From JANRKT01 sp033763355 (GTDB lineage Bacteria; Bacteroidota; Bacteroidia; Chitinophagales; Chitinophagaceae), in contig JANRKT010000195.1 of NCBI GenBank assembly GCA_033763355.1, positions 1-18,227 on the forward strand: DNA of 18,227 nt, read 5' to 3'. The notes under the pieces were generated by a model. That model saw nothing but the letters and a program-made list of their open reading frames with translations. It was not told where the DNA came from and searched no databases. This document shows positions 14,422 through 18,227 of this stretch, in pieces. Positions within the stretch are counted from its first letter, which is position 1; each line of letters begins with the position of its first letter. The position numbers and the translations under genes are program-made.

Positions 14422-15459
14422 TTACATCCAGTTTGCCGAATCATATACTTTCGTCACACCATTCTTTGTTACACAGTAATTAAATCCCTTCTCCACAGCA
14501 AATGCACCATATTGCCCTTTTTTATTAATGGCAAGAAAGCCTACCTGGAAACCGGACTTTTTATTTTTATTGTTCTTTACAATTCGTCTTACTGCTTCCT
14601 TACAGGCATCAGCAGGCGAAGCGCCGCGTCGCATGGCTTCAATAATAGTATGTGCCCCGCAAATTTTTACTACTTCTTCTCCCACACCGGTAGCTGTTGC
14701 CGCCCCAACTTCATTATCAACAAATAAACCTGCACCAATAATGGGCGAATCACCAACCCGGCCGTGCATTTTATACGCCATGCCGCTGGTTGTGCATGCA
14801 CCGCCTGCATTTCCTTTTGCATCCAGTGCAATCATACCAATAGTATCGTGGTTCAGCATACCAGGTGCAGGCCAGGGATAAGGTTCCGGTTCATTCTCTT
14901 TTATCTGAATCTTCTGCAATCTTTCCTGTACTGTTATCATGGGGTCATACTTTGAAGTCTTCAGCCATTCTTTCCATGCTTTTTCACTTTCAGCAGTCAT
15001 TAAATTTTCTTTTCTAAACCCCTGCGATAAAGCAAACTGCAAAGCGCCGTCACCCACCAACTGAACATGCGGTGTTTTTTCCATTACCAGTCTGGCTACC
15101 AGCACGGGGTGCATAATGTATTCAAGGCCCATTACAGATCCGCATTGCCCGTTTTCATCCATTACGCAACTGTCCAATGTTACCCTGCCATCACGGTCTG
15201 GCAACCCGCCATAACCAACACTTTGGTCATTCGGGTCAGCTTCAGGCACCTGTACCCCCTGCACCGCGGCATCCAGCGCCCTTCCTCCTTTACCCAGTAT
15301 TTCCCATGCACTTTCATTGGCTTTTATATTGGTTGACCATGTACTGATAACAATTGGTTGGGCTGGCGCATTATCCGGAGTAAGGCGCTCCGCATTTTTA
15401 AATGACAATAGCGGGGCAGTTAATGCAGATAATTCAATAAATTTTCTTCTGTTTATCAT
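14422..15459 (-). CDS. N4-(beta-N-acetylglucosaminyl)-L-asparaginase, Ntn-hydrolase
   Basis: A 345-residue aspartylglucosaminidase-type enzyme. It cleaves the GlcNAc-Asn bond of N-glycoprotein remnants and is made as a precursor that self-cleaves before a Thr. The nucleophile Thr206 lies in HDTIGMIALD, with GGACTTSGMAYKMHGRVGDSPI following, as in the mature beta chain. The N-terminal part (SVGYGGLPDRDGRVTLDSCVMD) is the typical alpha chain. I start at ATG 15459: the protein then opens MINRRKFIELSALTAPLLS, a twin-arginine export signal. The frame extends to 15621 with 54 residues unlike the family. Export is expected to the periplasm. It is divergent from the GH109 gene, also Tat-targeted, which suggests joint use of glycoprotein glycans. 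Confidence 0.93.
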   Translation of the reverse strand: MINRRKFIELSALTAPLLSFKNAERLTPDNAPAQPIVISTWSTNIKANESAWEILGKGGRALDAAVQGVQVPEADPNDQSVGYGGLPDRDGRVTLDSCVMDENGQCGSVMGLEYIMHPVLVARLVMEKTPHVQLVGDGALQFALSQGFRKENLMTAESEKAWKEWLKTSKYDPMITVQERLQKIQIKENEPEPYPWPAPGMLNHDTIGMIALDAKGNAGGACTTSGMAYKMHGRVGDSPIIGAGLFVDNEVGAATATGVGEEVVKICGAHTIIEAMRRGASPADACKEAVRRIVKNNKNKKSGFQVGFLAINKKGQYGAFAVEKGFNYCVTKNGVTKVYDSANWM

Positions 15460-15472
15460 GTCGTGGTTTTCT

Positions 15473-15486
15473 GTACTGAAAAGTAC
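15473..15486. promoter_or_regulatory. Dyad overlapping the probable asparaginase promoter
   Basis: GTACT-GAAA-AGTAC is a perfect 5-bp inverted repeat. On the minus strand it overlaps TACTTTTC (15478-15485), one mismatch from a TAnnTTTG -7 box, 18 nt before the ATG at 15459. A repressor binding here would block the promoter. Motif reading only. Confidence 0.35.
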
Positions 15487-15669
15487 GTCTAAAAATGCAA
15501 ATGCTGATGATGTATCGAAAAGCCACAAAGAACCAGAAGGGCTAAAACGCATTGCCACGGGAGCACGGATAAAATAACTGATAAAAATATTTCCGTGCTT
15601 CTGTGGAAAAAAATATTTCAATTAAATTCAGCATATTGCAGCAGCTTTATCATTCCAAAAATTTCCATC

Positions 15670-17115
15670 ATGAGTAACAGGAGAAAATTCTTGCGCAATA
15701 TTACCTTGGGCGCCGGGGCAGTTGCAACAGGTTCGCCATCCTTTGCAGATAACAGCGCAGATGAAACATACTTTTACCCTCAACCTGGCAAACAGTTTTT
15801 CAATATGTGTGGTTATGCCGCACCCAAACTGGATAAGGTAAGAATTGGAATAATTGGTTTAGGCATGCGTGGGCCGGGTGCAGTGGAAAGAATGTCATTT
15901 ATTGAAGGAGTGGAAATAGTAGCATTAGGCGATAAGTTTGCTGACCGCGTTGATGCTGCACAAAAAATATTAGAGAAAGCCGGGTTACCCAAAGCAATTG
16001 GATACACCGGAAATGACGGATGGAAGGCTATGTGTGAAAAAGACGGGATTGACCTGATTTATATCTGCACGCCATGGAAACTGCACACACCAATGGCATT
16101 GCACGCCATGAGAAACGGAAAACATGTGGCAACTGAAGTACCTGCTGCAGTTACTTTAGATGAATGCTGGCAACTGGTGGAAACATCCGAAAAGACCAAA
16201 ATGCATTGCATGATGCTTGAAAACTGCTGCTATGATTTTTTTGAACAGATTACCTTAAATATGATAAGGCAGGGAATATTCGGTGAAATAGTGCATGTGG
16301 AAGGCGCTTATATCCACGACCTGCGTGATTTGAATTTTTCTAAGAAAGGTTATGCAGACATGTGGCGGTTAAGGGAAAACGCATCACGTAACGGTAACCT
16401 TTATCCAACCCATGGCCTCGGCCCTGTTGCACAATGTTTAAATATAAACCGCGGCGATAAAATGGACCATCTTGTATCCATGAGCAGCAACGATTACATG
16501 ATGGGGGAAATAGCAAAACAGAAAGCTGCAGAAGATTCCTTCTTCAATGAATTTGTTGGCAAGCCTTACCGGGGCAACATGAACACCACAATGATACGCA
16601 CTAATAAAGGTAAAACCATTATGGTTCAGCATGATGTTACTTCCCCAAGGCCCTATTCAAGAATTCATATCATCAGCGGTACAAAAGGCGTGGCAAGCAA
16701 ATGGCCATCGCCTGAACGGATTGCTTTTGGGCACAGTTGGTTAAAACCTGAAGAATTGAAAGAGCTTTATGCAAAATACACACCGGCTGTTGTAAACCAT
16801 GTGGGTGAGATAGCAAAAAAAATAGGGGGACATGGCGGTATGGATTTTATTATGGACTGGCGGCTGATTGATTGCCTGCGCAATGGTTTGCCGCTTGACC
16901 AGGATGTTTACGACGCTGCTTTATGGAGCGCTGTAGGACCGTTGAGTGAAGCATCCGTTGCAAAAAAATCAAGAACAATTGATATACCCGATTTTACAAG
17001 AGGAAGCTGGGCAAGCAATAAACCCGTAAGCCTTTCAATGGAAGGAGGAGGAAATACAACGATAAGAGAAGTAAAAGAAGCAGGTAAACAACTGGCGCCG
17101 GTGCCCTGCCCATAG
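15670..17115 (+). CDS. GH109 alpha-N-acetylgalactosaminidase-like, NAD-dependent, Tat-exported
   Basis: A 481-residue protein from ATG 15670. MSNRRKFLRNITLGAGAVATG is a twin-arginine signal. The Rossmann fold follows (RIGIIGLGMRGPGA, about residues 57-70). The Gfo/Idh/MocA EKP position reads ATEVPAAVTLDECW. MLENCCYDFFE, HVEGAYIHDLR and YPTHGLGPVAQCLNINRGDKMD with its conserved His are characteristic of GH109. These enzymes hydrolyse terminal alpha-GalNAc by an NAD-dependent oxidation/elimination route and act on mucin-type and blood-group A glycans in characterised members. The frame runs upstream to 15595 with 25 residues unlike the family. The gene is divergent from the aspartylglucosaminidase and ends 2 nt before the converging small gene. 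Family call is strong; substrate is by homology. Confidence 0.92.
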   Translation: MSNRRKFLRNITLGAGAVATGSPSFADNSADETYFYPQPGKQFFNMCGYAAPKLDKVRIGIIGLGMRGPGAVERMSFIEGVEIVALGDKFADRVDAAQKILEKAGLPKAIGYTGNDGWKAMCEKDGIDLIYICTPWKLHTPMALHAMRNGKHVATEVPAAVTLDECWQLVETSEKTKMHCMMLENCCYDFFEQITLNMIRQGIFGEIVHVEGAYIHDLRDLNFSKKGYADMWRLRENASRNGNLYPTHGLGPVAQCLNINRGDKMDHLVSMSSNDYMMGEIAKQKAAEDSFFNEFVGKPYRGNMNTTMIRTNKGKTIMVQHDVTSPRPYSRIHIISGTKGVASKWPSPERIAFGHSWLKPEELKELYAKYTPAVVNHVGEIAKKIGGHGGMDFIMDWRLIDCLRNGLPLDQDVYDAALWSAVGPLSEASVAKKSRTIDIPDFTRGSWASNKPVSLSMEGGGNTTIREVKEAGKQLAPVPCP

Positions 17116-17117
17116 TT

Positions 17118-17420
17118 TTAATGTACAACTAATTTCCTGATCATATCATCTGAAACAGGGTCTGAATAAACACCATAAGCGCTTACCAGTACTCCTTTTA
17201 TTTTGCCATCCTTTGATTCAACAGCATACACTACAGATTCATCTGCAGGGTCAGTATTGCCTTCAAAACGAAAGTGATCTGTTATTTCAAACTGTTCCGG
17301 GTTGAGGCACACCCCGTTCTGGCTGCACATCAGCTTGTCAAAAGCAATATTAAAATCAAGCACATAGCCATTTTTTCTCAGTCCGTTTAATGCATCGGTA
17401 ATGGTGTCGTAAGCGGTCAT
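17118..17420 (-). CDS. Small conserved Bacteroidota protein (100 aa)
   Basis: A 100-residue cytosolic protein with no signal or membrane segment. The pattern YDTITDALNGLRKNGYVLDFNI, then PEQFEITDHFRFEGNTDPADESVVYAVESKDGKIKGVLVSAYGVYSDPVSDDMIRKL matches a small family I know from Flavobacteriia and Chitinophagia. That family is often named phosphoribosylpyrophosphate synthetase in databases. It lacks the PRPP-binding motif and is far too short for that enzyme, so I do not accept the name. Function is unknown. Its stop codon is 2 nt from that of the GH109 gene on the other strand. Confidence 0.8.
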   Translation of the reverse strand: MTAYDTITDALNGLRKNGYVLDFNIAFDKLMCSQNGVCLNPEQFEITDHFRFEGNTDPADESVVYAVESKDGKIKGVLVSAYGVYSDPVSDDMIRKLVVH

Positions 17421-17449
17421 TTCAATGATTCATTTCTTCATATAAAGTT

Positions 17450-17502
17450 AGCACTTTTGGGTATCGGTATCTGTAACCCGGAATTTTACGGTATAAAGTG
17501 CT
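17450..17502. promoter_or_regulatory. Spaced inverted repeat in a divergent promoter region
   Basis: AGCACTTT (17450-17457) and AAAGTGCT (17495-17502) form a perfect 8-bp inverted repeat with 37 bp between. It lies between the divergent starts at 17420 (-) and 17572 (+). The distance suits two half-sites of a looping or dimeric regulator better than a hairpin. Confidence 0.3.
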
Positions 17503-17509
17503 GAAATCA

Positions 17510-17541
17510 TTTCCGGATAACAAATAAATTTTCTATTTTTC
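17510..17541 (+). promoter_or_regulatory. Candidate promoter for the tail-specific protease gene
   Basis: TTTC (17510-17513), 20 nt, then TATTTTTC (17534-17541), one mismatch from TAnnTTTG, 30 nt before the ATG. The layout is like the candidate at 12035-12066. Confidence 0.33.
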
Positions 17542-17571
17542 GGTGGCTGTTATACCCTTGAGGACTTTACT

Positions 17572-18227
17572 ATGAAATGTTTCACCCATGCTGCCTTTGT
17601 GTGCCTGGCATTTGCCTGTAGTATTGCTTATGGCCAGTCTTACACACCCCCACCAGTCCAGCGGACTGATATTGTTATTAAACGTTTTGCTGAAATTAAC
17701 CACTACCAGCCCAGGCTGGTTGACAATGCTTTTTCTGAACGGTTATTCCAGGATTTTATTGACAATCTTGACCCGGATAAATGTTTCTTTACTGCACCTG
17801 AAATAAAAGAGCTATCAGTTTACAAACAACTCCTCGATGAAGAACTGAATGGTAAAAAACAGGAGTTCCTCAATTTTATCACCGTTGTTTATAAAAAAAG
17901 TTTACAGCGGACAGACAGCATTATTGAGAAGGTAACTGAAAAACCTTTCGATTTTACGTTGAATGAAAGCTTCAATCTTATAAAAGACAGCCTGAACCAT
18001 GCAGAAAATGTAACCCAGCTTTACAGGCACTGGTATAAATACTGCAAATACCGGTCTTTACAGATTATTGCTGAAAAAAAATCAACAAAAGCGGCGCCTT
18101 CAGCGGACGAACTAAAAGCATGGGAGGAAGATGCAAGAAAAAAAGTAAGAGCTACTGAAAAAAAACTGGTCGGCCGTATATTGAATGATAAGAAAGGTTT
18201 TGAGGCTTATATGAATTACCTGTACCT
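17572..18227 (+). CDS. Tail-specific (C-terminal processing) protease, N-terminal part, 3'-truncated
   Basis: The frame stays open to the window end, giving 218 residues. The protein starts with a signal peptide (MKCFTHAAFVCLAFACSIAYG, then QSYTPP). It continues with the tail-specific-protease N-terminal domain: VIKRFAEINHYQPRLVDNAF, then FSERLFQDFIDNLDPDKCFF and a long charged helical region. The LDPDKCFFTAPEI box corresponds to the LDPxxxYF segment of Prc/Tsp. The PDZ and Ser-Lys catalytic domains would lie beyond the window. Such proteases act in the periplasm on the C-termini of exported or damaged proteins. The assignment rests on this domain only. Confidence 0.82.
   Translation, partial: MKCFTHAAFVCLAFACSIAYGQSYTPPPVQRTDIVIKRFAEINHYQPRLVDNAFSERLFQDFIDNLDPDKCFFTAPEIKELSVYKQLLDEELNGKKQEFLNFITVVYKKSLQRTDSIIEKVTEKPFDFTLNESFNLIKDSLNHAENVTQLYRHWYKYCKYRSLQIIAEKKSTKAAPSADELKAWEEDARKKVRATEKKLVGRILNDKKGFEAYMNYLY

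Noticed and set aside
15460..15621. 54-residue extension of the asparaginase
   Set aside because: It would bury the twin-arginine signal that begins at MINRRKF and covers the promoter region of the divergent pair.
15595..15669. 25-residue extension of the GH109 protein
   Set aside because: It has no family similarity, and the twin-arginine signal starts at ATG 15670.
1..18227. CRISPR array, tRNA or rRNA genes, insertion sequences, prophage
   Set aside because: No regularly spaced direct repeats, cloverleaf or ribosomal RNA stretches, transposase motifs or terminal inverted repeats were seen on reading both strands.

Overview
The window reads as a chromosomal segment of a Bacteroidota bacterium, most probably a member of the Chitinophagaceae. 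The signs are the moderate GC content, protein families typical of this group (a large SMC, GH109, GH20, a twin-arginine aspartylglucosaminidase, a DUF486 membrane protein, Hut enzymes), weak or absent Shine-Dalgarno sequences, and TAnnTTTG-like -7 promoter boxes a short distance before several start codons. There are 14 protein genes, two of them cut by the window edges, and one small toxin gene that is frameshifted. I see no rRNA, tRNA, CRISPR array, transposase or prophage gene.

Layout. Positions 1-1131 (+) hold the C-terminal part of a GH20 beta-N-acetylhexosaminidase. It converges through a shared hairpin on two minus-strand redox genes, a Gfo/Idh/MocA dehydrogenase (1179-2171) and an extended SDR (2220-3197). 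Divergent from these is a secreted parallel beta-helix protein (3359-4471), followed by smc (4668-8195), which I start at a GTG 81 nt inside the longest reading frame. A hairpin-rich spacer (8196-8415) leads to a two-gene membrane-protein operon (8416-9012) with a strong terminator. Positions 9013-9444 form a long convergent spacer with three similar short dyads. A secreted Asp-box/YCF48-like propeller protein (9445-10458, -) is divergent from hutH.

hutH (10565-12061) and hutU (12710-14386) encode the first two steps of histidine degradation, histidine to urocanate to imidazolonepropionate. Between them sits a RelE/ParE-type toxin-antitoxin pair with its own probable promoter laid over the hutH stop codon. 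The toxin frame is broken near its C-terminus: the expected last 17 or so residues lie in the +1 frame. Next comes a divergent pair of Tat-exported glycoprotein-degrading enzymes, an aspartylglucosaminidase-type asparaginase (14422-15459, -) and a GH109 alpha-N-acetylgalactosaminidase-like protein (15670-17115, +). Then follow a small conserved protein (17118-17420, -) and the N-terminus of a periplasmic tail-specific protease (17572 onward, +).

Taken together, the window combines housekeeping (SMC, Prc), histidine catabolism and exported enzymes acting on N-acetylhexosamine-bearing glycans (GH20, aspartylglucosaminidase, GH109). This suits a saprophyte scavenging glycoproteins and cell-wall sugars. 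The parts most worth a second look are the frameshifted toxin inside the hut pair, the gene-free segment before 8416 that ends in an intrinsic terminator, the triple dyad in the 9.0-9.4 kb spacer, and the operator-like dyad over the promoter of the asparaginase gene.
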